64,000 nt of DNA from an uncultured Akkermansia sp. (GTDB taxonomy: Bacteria; Verrucomicrobiota; Verrucomicrobiia; Verrucomicrobiales; Akkermansiaceae), in NCBI GenBank assembly GCA_904501975.1, contig CAJGCZ010000001.1:62001-126000 (forward strand), read 5' to 3'. Made by a program: the position numbers and the translations under genes. Numbering within the stretch: position 1 is the stretch's first letter; each line of letters starts with the position of its first letter. Below, one piece after another: positions 1 through 7,583 of the stretch. Below the pieces are notes generated by a model. That model saw only the letters and a list, made by a program, of their open reading frames with translations, was not told the origin of the DNA and did no database searches.

Positions 1-594
1 GGTAATATTATCGGTCTTCAAACAGAAGGTTTGGCCGAAATTATGCAGGAGGTCGGTGCTACCGCCACCGGCGAAAAAGATGGTTACACCTTACTTGACC
101 CGCTGGGTGTCATGCTCGTGCTGAACTACTTGGGCGGTAAGCATGGTATTGGTCGTGTAGACATTATCGAAAACCGTTTCGTAGGCATGAAGAGTCGCGG
201 TATTTATGAGACTCCCGGTGGCACCATTTTGTTGGCAGCCCATCGCGATATTGAGACAATCACGATGGACCGCGAAGCTCAGAAGGTTCGCGACTCCCTG
301 ATTCCCGACTATGCCTCCATGGTTTACAACGGTTTCTGGTTTGCTCCCGAGCGCGAGGCTATCCAAGCCCTCGTTTCCAAGACGCAGGAGACTGTAAATG
401 GCGAGGTGCGTCTTAAGCTCTACAAGGGTAACGTCATGTACGCCGGCCGTCGCAGCCCCAATTCCCTCTACAGCTACGAGATTGCCACCATGGAAGGCGA
501 CTACACCGATGAGGATTACAACCAGGACGATGCCTCCGGCTTCATCCACCTCAACGGTCTCCGACTCAAGCAGTTTGCAAGAGTTAACCACTAA
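1..594 (+). CDS. argG: Argininosuccinate synthase, 3' part (5' end outside window)
   Basis: The reading frame is open from base 1 to the TAA at 592-594, giving 197 C-terminal residues of a protein normally about 400 long; the N-terminal ATP-binding half lies outside the window. The family joins citrulline and aspartate with ATP in arginine synthesis. Recognisable segments are GRVDIIENRFVGMKSRGIYE, ETPGGTILLAAH and YKGNVMYAGRRSP, all typical of the synthetase and multimerisation region. The gene is followed closely by an intrinsic terminator. The argF gene, which makes the citrulline substrate, lies 17 kb downstream, so the arginine genes are not in one operon here. Confidence 0.95.
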   Translation, partial: GNIIGLQTEGLAEIMQEVGATATGEKDGYTLLDPLGVMLVLNYLGGKHGIGRVDIIENRFVGMKSRGIYETPGGTILLAAHRDIETITMDREAQKVRDSLIPDYASMVYNGFWFAPEREAIQALVSKTQETVNGEVRLKLYKGNVMYAGRRSPNSLYSYEIATMEGDYTDEDYNQDDASGFIHLNGLRLKQFARVNH

Positions 595-609
595 TTTCAT
601 TTCTACTTT

Positions 610-633
610 CCCCCGCTCTTTCATGAGCGGGGG
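610..633 (+). terminator. argG intrinsic terminator hairpin
   Basis: A perfect 9-bp stem (610-618 with 625-633, CCCCCGCTC / GAGCGGGGG) and a 6-nt loop lie 15 nt after the argG stop. The T-tract is weak (AATTCTTA), possibly because the intron remnant inserted directly behind it. Confidence 0.7.
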
Positions 634-641
634 AATTCTTA

Positions 642-1338
642 GTACGTCAGGCATGACACGTAACTGGGGTGAAAGCTGCGTGCCTTATCCTGAGAGACCC
701 GTTGCTCTGCCGCTACAGACAGCTACGAGCGCAAAATGCGTAAGGAGGAGCAACGGGAGTCAGTAGAGGTCATAGTACCCGCCCTCCTGCGGGGAAGGAC
801 CGAATTCCAACCGGACAATTCAGCAGGATACCCATGAACATGGAGCAGCAAGTGTTTGATGAGTGGAAGGAGGACCAGAACTGTGACGAACGCCTGATGG
901 AGGCTATAGCCGACCCCTGCAACCTCCGCAGGGCATACCGGAAGGTAAAGAGCAATGGAGGGGCTGCGGGAGTCGATGGAATGAGTATCGATGACGTGGC
1001 TGAATGGCTCAGAGCCATCCGGGAGAACTGAGACAAAACCTGTTACAGGGCAGCTACCAACCACAGGAGGTGAGGGGGAAAGAGCATCTCTAAGCCCAAT
1101 GGAAGGGAGCGGAAGCTGGGAATACCGTCGGTTATCGACCTCATCGTCTAGCAAGCCTTTGTTCAGGTTCTCACCCCCATACTCGCCCCGCAGATGAGCG
1201 AGTCGAGCTATGGATTCCGCCCGAATCTGAGCGCCCATGATGCCTTGCGCAGCGCAAGCACATACGCGCTGGAAGGCCACGTTATACCATAAAAAGCACG
1301 CACGGTGGTGTGAGAGGGAGCGAAAGCCCCCTACTAAT
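642..1338 (+). mobile_element. Degenerate group II intron remnant
   Basis: The segment starts with a 5' end resembling the GUGCG consensus (GTACGTCAGGCATG at 642), holds a broken reverse-transcriptase gene, and ends with sequence resembling the 3' strand of domain V plus domain VI (GCACGCACGGTGGTGTGAGA near 1296, then a GAAA-capped stem and CCCCTACTAAT at 1328-1338). It is about 700 bp instead of the usual 1.9-2.5 kb, so most of the ORF and part of the ribozyme are deleted. It begins 8 nt after the argG terminator stem, the kind of site preferred by class C introns. The boundaries are inferred from consensus and could be off by several bases. Confidence 0.75.
834..1292 (+). pseudogene. Truncated, frameshifted group II intron reverse transcriptase/maturase
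   Basis: The frame from 834 reads through NLRRAYRKVKSNGGAAGVDG, the conserved RT-0/RT-1 start of intron-encoded (LtrA-like) proteins. It hits a TGA at about 1029. Homologous sequence continues in another frame (LLQGSYQPQE from 1040), returns to the first frame at 1092 (KPNGRERKLGIPSVIDLI), is stopped by TAG at 1149-1151 and resumes as QVLTPILAPQMSESSYGFRP up to TAA at about 1290. The YADD catalytic motif and the maturase and endonuclease domains are missing, so it cannot be functional. Confidence 0.85.
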
Positions 1339-1365
1339 CGAGGACTAGGTATCCCCTAAGCGGAA

Positions 1366-1408
1366 ATCCCGCCGTTTACACTCCCCTGACGAAGCGAAAC
1401 GGCGGGAT
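1366..1408 (-). terminator. 12-bp inverted repeat downstream of hisC, possible terminator
   Basis: Perfect arms at 1366-1377 and 1397-1408 (ATCCCGCCGTTT / AAACGGCGGGAT) are separated by 19 nt. It lies 29 nt beyond the hisC stop on the minus strand. There is no good T-tract, so the terminator role is a positional inference. Confidence 0.45.
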
Positions 1409-1436
1409 GTTACCGGACAAAAGCGAAAAACGGCAT

Positions 1437-2534
1437 TTACTTGCCGCAAACCTCTTTTAATACCTCGAGACAACGAGTGTTCTCACTTTGGTTGCCAACG
1501 GTTATTCTGATGTATTCAGGCAAGCCGTAGCCGTCCATGTGGCGCAGGATTACTCCCTTGGACAAGCATGCGTTAAACACCTCACGCCCCTTGCCTGTCT
1601 TAACCAAAATGAAATTACCATGCGAGGGGATGTAAGGAATTCCCCATGAATCAAATGCAGCGTAAAACTGCTTCTTACCCTCATTGACCATCTTAACAGA
1701 GGCGGCAATGTGCTCCTTGTCTTCCAACGCTGCCACTGTAGCAGCTTGGGCCATCAGATTCATATTGAAAGGCGTTCTTGCCTTGTTTAATAAATCTGCA
1801 ATCTCCGGAGTGGTAATACCATACCCAGCACGCAAACCGGCCAAGCCGTATGCTTTAGAAAAAGTTCGAAGCAAGATCACATTCTTCCCCTGCTTTACAT
1901 ACTTGAGAGTATCAGGCTTTTCATCAGCAAAATCGATATATGCCTCATCAAATGCAATAATGACGTGGCCCGGCACCTTTTCCATGAAGGCATCTATCTC
2001 CTCCTGATAAACCATCGTGCCCACCGGATTAGTCGGGTTCGTTATAAAAATCAAGCGGGTATCAGGTGTGATAGCCTTCAGCATACCCATTAAATCATGG
2101 CTCCAATCGGCTTTGTTGTCAACCTCAACGTATTTTGCTCCGAACAACTTGCACATGATAGGGTACATCGAAAAACTATGCTTAGCAGCTATGAGTTCCG
2201 CCTTCTCGTTCAAACAGGCATGGCACAGAAGTTCAATTATTTCGCTACTTCCGCTTCCTACTACGGTTTGTTCGAATGCAACGCCGAACATATCCGCCAA
2301 TTTACTGCGCAAGGTAAAGGAAGCTCCATCCGGATAGATATGAGCACCGGCAGCTGCTGCACACATGGCATTAATAGCGCGAGGTGACGGACCAAGTGAA
2401 TTTTCATTTGAGGCTAACTTAACAATATCCTCTGGATTCATTCCTAACTCTCGAGCCGTTTCTTCAATAGGTTTACCGGGCTGATAGGCAACCAGATCTA
2501 AAACATGTTGATTGGCGTATGTAGTAATGCTCAT
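1437..2534 (-). CDS. hisC: Histidinol-phosphate aminotransferase
   Basis: A 365-residue fold-type I PLP aminotransferase that makes L-histidinol phosphate from imidazole acetol phosphate in histidine synthesis. Visible features are the SNEN substrate-binding motif (residues 42-45), FITNPTNPVGT (163-173), the DEAYIDF segment (196-202) and the PLP lysine in RTFSKAYGLAGLR (Lys227). Length is normal for HisC. It stands alone; hisB and hisH sit together 48 kb away. A TTGATT-N17-TATAAT promoter lies 15 nt before the ATG, giving a very short leader. Specificity is by family resemblance; other HisC-like aminotransferases accept aromatic substrates. Confidence 0.92.
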   Translation of the reverse strand: MSITTYANQHVLDLVAYQPGKPIEETARELGMNPEDIVKLASNENSLGPSPRAINAMCAAAAGAHIYPDGASFTLRSKLADMFGVAFEQTVVGSGSSEIIELLCHACLNEKAELIAAKHSFSMYPIMCKLFGAKYVEVDNKADWSHDLMGMLKAITPDTRLIFITNPTNPVGTMVYQEEIDAFMEKVPGHVIIAFDEAYIDFADEKPDTLKYVKQGKNVILLRTFSKAYGLAGLRAGYGITTPEIADLLNKARTPFNMNLMAQAATVAALEDKEHIAASVKMVNEGKKQFYAAFDSWGIPYIPSHGNFILVKTGKGREVFNACLSKGVILRHMDGYGLPEYIRITVGNQSENTRCLEVLKEVCGK

Positions 2535-2549
2535 AATTTAACGCGGCAT

Positions 2550-2578
2550 ATTATAATCACCAAACCGCTCTAAATCAA
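2550..2578 (-). promoter_or_regulatory. hisC promoter
   Basis: Minus strand: -35 TTGATT (2578-2573), 17-bp spacer, perfect -10 TATAAT (2555-2550). The predicted start leaves a leader of about 8 nt. Confidence 0.75.
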
Positions 2579-2620
2579 GCTAACATTCTGTATTCTCCCT
2601 TTCGATTCGGGATTTTTTCC

Positions 2621-2649
2621 TTGCAATAGTTTAGTTTTTATCATATAAG
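2621..2649 (+). promoter_or_regulatory. Promoter of the secreted paralogue pair
   Basis: -35 TTGCAA (2621-2626), 17-bp spacer, -10 TATAAG (2644-2649); leader about 16 nt. It shows the TTGCA-type -35 seen repeatedly in this window. Confidence 0.65.
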
Positions 2650-2671
2650 TTATCTAAACAAAATAAAGTCA

Positions 2672-3466
2672 ATGCGATTATTCTATCTTCCTTTGTTGAC
2701 AGTAATAGGAAGCCTCATTGGATTTGCTCAAAATGAGGTAGCTGTAGAATTATCTTCATGCAGAAGTGAATATAAGACTCATGATGAATCAGAAAAACCC
2801 GGATTCGGGGTCAAGCTGCTGATAAGCCCCTCTAATGGCATTAGTCTATCTGAGACAGAAACTTTAGAGCACACCCTTTCTCTTACCGATGCCACCGGAA
2901 AAAAACAACAGCCATCAACAGCACGCCTTGTTATTATCGATGAAAAACAAGGGAAAGCTTACGCTGAGTTTACCTTCAAAAATCGCCCAACAGGAACAAA
3001 AGTAGAGTTTTCCGGCTCTTTAAGACTTTCTGTTGCAAAAGATGTTCAAACACACGCGCCCACGCAAATACCGCTCATAACAGCATCATCTGTCGTGCTG
3101 CGCGACGCCACATGCCAAGTAATCCCGGCTGAATCAAACGGCGCTAAAGGCAACCGAGAAGGCGACCGAATCAAGCGTGCAGAGGTTACGCTGAAATATC
3201 CTGAGCACATTGAAATTGTTCGAATTGAAAGACAATGGGCCGTAGATACAGATTCCGAGCTGAATGATTATACTCAAAAGATACAGTATAAAACAACTAT
3301 AGAGAACGGAACTAAATCGACGACTCTCTCTCTTGTCGATGTTATAGAAACCCCTTCCTTACAAATTGCAACTTGTGCAGAAAAAAAGGATATCGAACTT
3401 CCCGTCCGATTTACCCTAACCCTTAGTGAAGCTATTAAATTAGATATTCCGGCAACATCTCATTAA
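2672..3466 (+). CDS. Secreted protein of unknown function (paralogue A)
   Basis: A 264-residue protein with a short hydrophobic signal sequence (about residues 1-19, cleavage plausible after GFAQ), then a soluble beta-rich-looking region without recognisable catalytic motifs. It is followed after 7 nt by a protein of similar size and layout. The two share a central block (RPTGTKVEFSGSLRLSVAKD here, LPGGGVLKFDTALELPVTPG there), each followed by a basic-acidic spacer with HAP or HEAP, so they look like a diverged tandem duplication. Probably co-transcribed from the TTGCAA/TATAAG promoter. No function is assigned; export to the periplasm is inferred from the signal. Confidence 0.75.
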   Translation: MRLFYLPLLTVIGSLIGFAQNEVAVELSSCRSEYKTHDESEKPGFGVKLLISPSNGISLSETETLEHTLSLTDATGKKQQPSTARLVIIDEKQGKAYAEFTFKNRPTGTKVEFSGSLRLSVAKDVQTHAPTQIPLITASSVVLRDATCQVIPAESNGAKGNREGDRIKRAEVTLKYPEHIEIVRIERQWAVDTDSELNDYTQKIQYKTTIENGTKSTTLSLVDVIETPSLQIATCAEKKDIELPVRFTLTLSEAIKLDIPATSH

Positions 3467-3473
3467 GCGAGCA

Positions 3474-4241
3474 ATGAATTATAGGACCTTATACAGTGCT
3501 GTATTATTACCTTTTGTCGTAGCGGCACAGGCGGAAGCAACAGAACCGACGATAAAAATCTCGCCTCAGAGCATTGAATGTCATTACAGCATTCCAGCCA
3601 CAGAGCCGAATGAGCAAAATAAGACACGTTGCACTGTACGTTTGCACGTTACTACGTCAAAGGGGGCAACATTAAGAACTCAAGATTGCACCCCTGCTCT
3701 TACTCTTACTGCAACAGATGGTAACGGAGAAAGCATGAGCGGACATTTTACTGAGTGGGAACTCTGTTTTGATTCTAAGGAAAATTGCCATATATTAGCG
3801 TTTGATTTCGACCGTTTACCGGGAGGCGGCGTGCTGAAGTTCGATACAGCACTGGAACTCCCTGTTACACCCGGAATCCAAAAGCATGAGGCCCCCACCT
3901 TTAGCACAAAAAGCAAAACGGAGTGTACCATTGCTAATCACCAAGTGGAGATTGAACCGCTGGAAAAATCCAAAGCTGCACCGGATGAACTGGTGCTGCG
4001 CATTATCTACACCGGCGCGTCTCAAGTGCCGGAAATCATTATCTGCGATGACGAAGGCTATCATCTGAAAAGCAACATCATAGATGCCGATTACGATGCG
4101 GAAAACGATAAAACTACAGCTGTTTACGTACAGAAGTACACAAAGAAAACCGGTAAAATTGCCTTAAGAACCTACCAGCCTACCGTACAAGTCAAAGCTT
4201 CCGTCAAATTTCAAGCCACAATCGGCCGCAATGCAGAATGA
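3474..4241 (+). CDS. Secreted protein of unknown function (paralogue B)
   Basis: 255 residues with an N-terminal signal (residues 1-22, ending AAQAEA), then a beta-strand-rich region with several cysteines (IECHYS, TRCTVRL, QDCTPAL, WELCFD, NCHILAF). The segment FDTALELPVTPGIQKHEAP aligns with the same region of the preceding gene, from which it is separated by 7 nt, supporting a two-gene operon created by duplication. Multiple cysteines suggest disulfides in the periplasm. I do not recognise the family. Confidence 0.75.
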   Translation: MNYRTLYSAVLLPFVVAAQAEATEPTIKISPQSIECHYSIPATEPNEQNKTRCTVRLHVTTSKGATLRTQDCTPALTLTATDGNGESMSGHFTEWELCFDSKENCHILAFDFDRLPGGGVLKFDTALELPVTPGIQKHEAPTFSTKSKTECTIANHQVEIEPLEKSKAAPDELVLRIIYTGASQVPEIIICDDEGYHLKSNIIDADYDAENDKTTAVYVQKYTKKTGKIALRTYQPTVQVKASVKFQATIGRNAE

Positions 4242-4269
4242 TAACACTACCATCTTTATCGGATTTTGC

Positions 4270-4297
4270 TTGACAAATAACAGTTGTATCTTATAAT
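4270..4297 (+). promoter_or_regulatory. Consensus promoter of the CysJ-like gene
   Basis: TTGACA (4270-4275), 16-bp spacer, TATAAT (4292-4297): both hexamers match the sigma-70 consensus perfectly. Leader about 27 nt, without a visible Shine-Dalgarno. Confidence 0.85.
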
Positions 4298-4330
4298 CAA
4301 AAACGACAGACGTTTTAACTCATCAAAACT

Positions 4331-5458
4331 ATGGAACCGTACAGTATGAAGAATCCGTTCCCGGCAGACGTGCTGGGAGTACGAGCCGTAACAAAGCCCG
4401 GCAGCGCAAAAGAGACCATCCACGTGGATTATTCTCTCGAAGGCTCCGGACTCAGCTACACAACAGGCGATGCACTTGGCGTATTCCCTTGCAATGACCC
4501 TGCCTTGGTCGATGCGCTGATTACAGCACTCGGATTAGACGCAACCGAGGAAGTCCCCCTTCCCGATGGAACATCCGCCACTCTCCGCGAAGCTCTCATC
4601 ACTTCCTACGATATTACTTCCATTAAAAAAGGTAATTTGACCAAATGGAATGCTGTCGCCGGCAGTGAAAAACTTGCAGCAATTTTAGAAGACAAGGATG
4701 CCCTTAAGGATTTCTGCTGGGGACGCGATATTCTTGATTTGGCACAAGATGAAGAAACTCGTGCCACCTTTGCAGATGGCAAAGCCTTTGTGTCAATTCT
4801 TGCAAAGCTTACCCCGAGACTTTACTCCATTGCCAGCAGCCCCGATGCCGTGCCCGGCCAGGTTTCCCTCTGCGTAGGCGCAGTACGCTACACCGCACGC
4901 GAGAGACAACGTGGCGGCGTTTGCTCCACTTACATGGCTGATCGCCTGACACCCGGCACCAAGGTAAAGGTGTTTGTGCACAGCAACAAAAACTTCCGTC
5001 TGCCGGAAGATGGCAATACGCCTATCATCATGGTTGGCCCCGGCACAGGTATTGCACCTTTCCGCGCATTCTGGCAGCAGCGTGTAGCAGATAATGCCCA
5101 AGGTGCCAACTGGCTATTCTTCGGCAATCCCTACAAAGCAACTGATGGATGCTATGAGGATGAAATCGCTCCCTTGGTTGAAAGTGGCAAGCTTCGTCTT
5201 TCCGTTGCATGGAGCCGCGACCAAGCTCAGAAGGTATACGTTCAGAACCTCATGGAGGAATCCGGCGAAGAAATCTGGCAGTGGCTTGAAAACGGTGCCG
5301 CAGTCTATATGTGCGGTGATGCCAATAGAATGGCTAAGGACGTAGAAAAGACACTCCTGAACATCATCGCCAAATACGGCAACCGTACAGAGGAAGAAGC
5401 GGCCCAGTACCTCAAGGATATGAGAACAGCCAAGCGTTATCAGAAAGACGTTTACTAA
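4331..5458 (+). CDS. CysJ-like sulfite reductase flavoprotein without an FMN (flavodoxin) domain
   Basis: A 375-residue flavin reductase of the CysJ/cytochrome P450 reductase type. It starts directly in the FAD-binding region: TGDALGVFP (near residue 45), PRLYSIASSP with the FAD-binding RxYS motif (about 165), GVCSTYMAD (about 197), then the NADPH module VGPGTGIAPFRAFWQQR (about 237) and the C-terminal aromatic Tyr that stacks on FAD (QKDVY). The N-terminal flavodoxin domain of full-length CysJ (about 600 residues) is absent, with no partner flavodoxin or CysI haemoprotein next to it. It may pass electrons from NADPH to a separate acceptor. An alternative start is Met6. Single gene between a consensus promoter and a strong terminator. 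Confidence 0.82.
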   Translation: MEPYSMKNPFPADVLGVRAVTKPGSAKETIHVDYSLEGSGLSYTTGDALGVFPCNDPALVDALITALGLDATEEVPLPDGTSATLREALITSYDITSIKKGNLTKWNAVAGSEKLAAILEDKDALKDFCWGRDILDLAQDEETRATFADGKAFVSILAKLTPRLYSIASSPDAVPGQVSLCVGAVRYTARERQRGGVCSTYMADRLTPGTKVKVFVHSNKNFRLPEDGNTPIIMVGPGTGIAPFRAFWQQRVADNAQGANWLFFGNPYKATDGCYEDEIAPLVESGKLRLSVAWSRDQAQKVYVQNLMEESGEEIWQWLENGAAVYMCGDANRMAKDVEKTLLNIIAKYGNRTEEEAAQYLKDMRTAKRYQKDVY

Positions 5459-5479
5459 TTCTCACCTCCACTCATTAGT

Positions 5480-5515
5480 AAAAATCCCTGCCATTACACA
5501 ATGGCAGGGATTTTT
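5480..5515. terminator. Strong bidirectional intrinsic terminator
   Basis: A perfect 16-bp stem (AAAAATCCCTGCCATT at 5480-5495 with 5500-5515) and a 4-nt loop, with A- and T-runs at both ends; it can serve the CysJ-like gene and transcription arriving from the right. Confidence 0.9.
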
Positions 5516-5538
5516 AATACTCAGTAAAGTAAAAGATT

Positions 5539-5568
5539 TGCGGCCTCAGGATTACTCCTGAGACCGCA
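5539..5568 (-). terminator. Peroxiredoxin gene terminator
   Basis: A 12-bp stem with one mismatch (5539-5550 with 5557-5568) and a 6-nt loop; on the minus strand it runs into AAATCTTTTACTTTA. Confidence 0.7.
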
Positions 5569-5641
5569 TCTCTCCTCTAGTCTTATGAACGTAATTCTGC
5601 TGGTATCACGTTACGATACCGTCGCGCATGATTCGCGAAAC

Positions 5642-6226
5642 TTATTCTGAAAGGTATTGAGATACACCTTCGTGGGTAGCCTGCATTGCTTTTTCGCCCT
5701 TGTGCCAGCCTAAGGGGCATACTTCCCCGTGCTCTTCGAAATGCTGTAATGCATCCACAATGCGAATAGCTTCGTCAATACTGCGGCCCAAAGGCATATC
5801 GTTTACCAACATGTGGCGAACAACACCCTCCTTATCGATAAGGAACAGGCCACGATAGGCCACCTTATCTCCTTCTTCTGCCAAAACATCAAACTTGGCT
5901 GCTACCTCCTTGTTGATATCGGCTACAAGCGGGTAGGTGACACCCTGAATACCACCTTGGTTGCGCGGTGTATTGGTCCATGCCCAGTGGCAGAACTCGC
6001 TATCCGTAGAGCAACCAACTACTGCCGTGTTGCGCTTCTCAAACTCTTCAAGAGCATTCTGGAAGCCAATGAGCTCAGTCGGGCATACAAAGGTGAAGTC
6101 CTTGGGGTAGAAGAACAGAACAACATACTTGCTGCCACGGTATTGCTCCAGGCTGAAGTTGCTTTCGATAATTCCATTTACCACAGCGTTGGCTGTGAAC
6201 TCCGGTGCTTTCTTTCCTACTAACAT
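5642..6226 (-). CDS. Typical 2-Cys peroxiredoxin (AhpC/Prx1 type)
   Basis: 194 residues. It reduces hydrogen peroxide and organic hydroperoxides with thioredoxin-type reductants. The peroxidatic Cys48 lies in DFTFVCPTE and the resolving Cys170 in GEVCPLGW, the spacing of typical 2-Cys enzymes; GVTYPL and the YLSE tail fit the overoxidation-sensitive class. The start at 6226 (MLVGKKAPEF) matches family length; the frame is open 68 codons further upstream, but that extension is basic, low in conservation and overlaps the promoter. A TTGCAA/TAATTT promoter and three TTAGA/TCTAA palindromes lie upstream. Thioredoxin reductase (48820-49752), the likely electron supply, carries the same palindrome. 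Confidence 0.93.
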   Translation of the reverse strand: MLVGKKAPEFTANAVVNGIIESNFSLEQYRGSKYVVLFFYPKDFTFVCPTELIGFQNALEEFEKRNTAVVGCSTDSEFCHWAWTNTPRNQGGIQGVTYPLVADINKEVAAKFDVLAEEGDKVAYRGLFLIDKEGVVRHMLVNDMPLGRSIDEAIRIVDALQHFEEHGEVCPLGWHKGEKAMQATHEGVSQYLSE

Positions 6227-6284
6227 AATATTTGATTTGGTTGATTTTTTCTTGCGGAAGCACCTTGCCCCGCTTGCTGAGCAG

Positions 6285-6313
6285 AAATTACCATTTTTCC
6301 TATCACATTGCAA
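6285..6313 (-). promoter_or_regulatory. Peroxiredoxin promoter
   Basis: Minus strand: -35 TTGCAA (6313-6308), 17-bp spacer, -10 TAATTT (6290-6285); leader about 50 nt. Confidence 0.6.
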
Positions 6314-6331
6314 GGCTTTCCTTATAATTTT

Positions 6332-6380
6332 TCTAAAAAAGTTAGATTTTTCTAATCTGGCTTTTTCTATTTTAGAAAAA
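6332..6380. promoter_or_regulatory. Cluster of TTAGA/TCTAA palindromes, candidate operator
   Basis: Three overlapping or adjacent inverted repeats: TCTAA-N5-TTAGA (6332-6346), TTAGA-N4-TCTAA (6342-6355) and TTTTTCTA-N3-TAGAAAAA (6362-6380). They sit 19-67 bp upstream of the peroxiredoxin -35 box, an activator-like position, and 38-86 bp upstream of the aroB -35. A close copy (TTAGAA-N3-TTCTAA) lies upstream of trxB. Binding by a peroxide or redox regulator is inference. Confidence 0.55.
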
Positions 6381-6417
6381 CCTAGAATGGATGCTACTTT
6401 ACGGACACAATTAATAC

Positions 6418-6446
6418 TTGCGAACAACAAAATTGAAGCTTATAAT
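6418..6446 (+). promoter_or_regulatory. aroB promoter, leaderless configuration
   Basis: -35 TTGCGA (6418-6423), 17-bp spacer, -10 TATAAT (6441-6446). Only 7 nt separate the -10 box from the ATG at 6454, so transcription should start at or next to the start codon. Confidence 0.7.
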
Positions 6447-6453
6447 ACAAGAT

Positions 6454-7578
6454 ATGCCGACAGTAAGTATATCATTGGGAGCCCGCTCTTACCAAGTACA
6501 CGTTTCCAACGGAGCACTTGATACAGTGGGGTACCATAGTAAGAAATTAAGACTCGGAGGCAAAGCAGCCATCATCACAGATAGCAATGTATGCCCGTTG
6601 TATGCATCCAAACTCATTCACAGTTTAGAAGATGCAGAATACGAATACTCCCTACACGTATTTGAAGCCGGAGAACAAAGCAAAAATCTGCATACAGTAG
6701 AAAGCATTATCAACGAAATGGTGCAACAAGGGCACGACCGCACCAGTTTCGTTATAGCCTTAGGTGGTGGCGTGGTCGGAGATATGGCAGGTTTTATAGC
6801 CTCCGTATACTATCGAGGCATCCCCTTTATTCAAGTGCCCACAACAATTATGGCGCAAGTCGACAGCTCTGTAGGCGGGAAAACAGCTGTAGATATTGCC
6901 GCTGGCAAAAACTTGGTAGGAGCCTTTCATCAACCGAAAGTCGTCGTCATTGATCCTACCACTCTTTTAACACTCTCCCCTCGAGTGATACGCGAAGGCA
7001 TGGCAGAAATGGTAAAACATGCTGCGATAAGTGAGCAAGGCATGCTGAGAGAGATTCAAAAAATCGCCACGGAGATTGATTTAGGCTTCAGTCTCTCAAC
7101 CATAGACCATCTTCCAGAACTCATTGCCCGCAATGTTGAGATTAAAGCACGGATTGTAGAGGCTGATGAACAAGAAATGCAAAACATCAGAGCTTTCCTT
7201 AATTTAGGGCATACAATCGGACATGGTATCGAAGCCAGCGTCCCCTACGGAGAAATACTACATGGAGAAGCTGTAAGCCTTGGCCTGCGCTCCGCTCTCT
7301 ATCTTTCCGCTAAATATAGTGACCTCTCTTCCCGAGAGGAGCGTGAAATCCTAAACACGCTTCATGCCTTAGAATTACCCCTGCAGCTACCTCCGAATAT
7401 TGATTTAGAGAAAGTCATTACCCTCACAAAGAGAGACAAAAAATTCGCTGCAGGCACCATTAAATTCGTGCTGCTTCAAGCACTCGGCACCCCGATGGTA
7501 TGCGACACGATAACGGAGGAAGACCTTATCGAATCTCTCACCATACTCACACAACCTTTCACCTCAAACATCTACTAA
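6454..7578 (+). CDS. aroB: 3-dehydroquinate synthase
   Basis: 374 residues. It converts DAHP to 3-dehydroquinate, the second step of the shikimate pathway, using NAD+ and a divalent metal. Visible motifs: ALGGGVVGDMAGF (NAD-binding), VPTTIMAQVDSSVGGKTAVD, AGKNLVGAFHQP, and the metal ligands in REGMAEMVKHA (Glu), NLGHTIGHGIEA (His) and ILHGEAVSLG (His). The frame is open 12 codons further upstream from a TTG, but that stretch contains the promoter, so ATG 6454 (MPTVSIS) is preferred. Six nt separate it from the first M29 peptidase gene, so the three downstream genes may share its transcript. Confidence 0.95.
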   Translation: MPTVSISLGARSYQVHVSNGALDTVGYHSKKLRLGGKAAIITDSNVCPLYASKLIHSLEDAEYEYSLHVFEAGEQSKNLHTVESIINEMVQQGHDRTSFVIALGGGVVGDMAGFIASVYYRGIPFIQVPTTIMAQVDSSVGGKTAVDIAAGKNLVGAFHQPKVVVIDPTTLLTLSPRVIREGMAEMVKHAAISEQGMLREIQKIATEIDLGFSLSTIDHLPELIARNVEIKARIVEADEQEMQNIRAFLNLGHTIGHGIEASVPYGEILHGEAVSLGLRSALYLSAKYSDLSSREEREILNTLHALELPLQLPPNIDLEKVITLTKRDKKFAAGTIKFVLLQALGTPMVCDTITEEDLIESLTILTQPFTSNIY

Positions 7579-7583
7579 AATTT

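Noticed and set aside
6227..6430. 68-residue N-terminal extension of the peroxiredoxin
   Set aside because: It has no peroxiredoxin homology, covers the promoter and palindromes, and makes the protein longer than the family.
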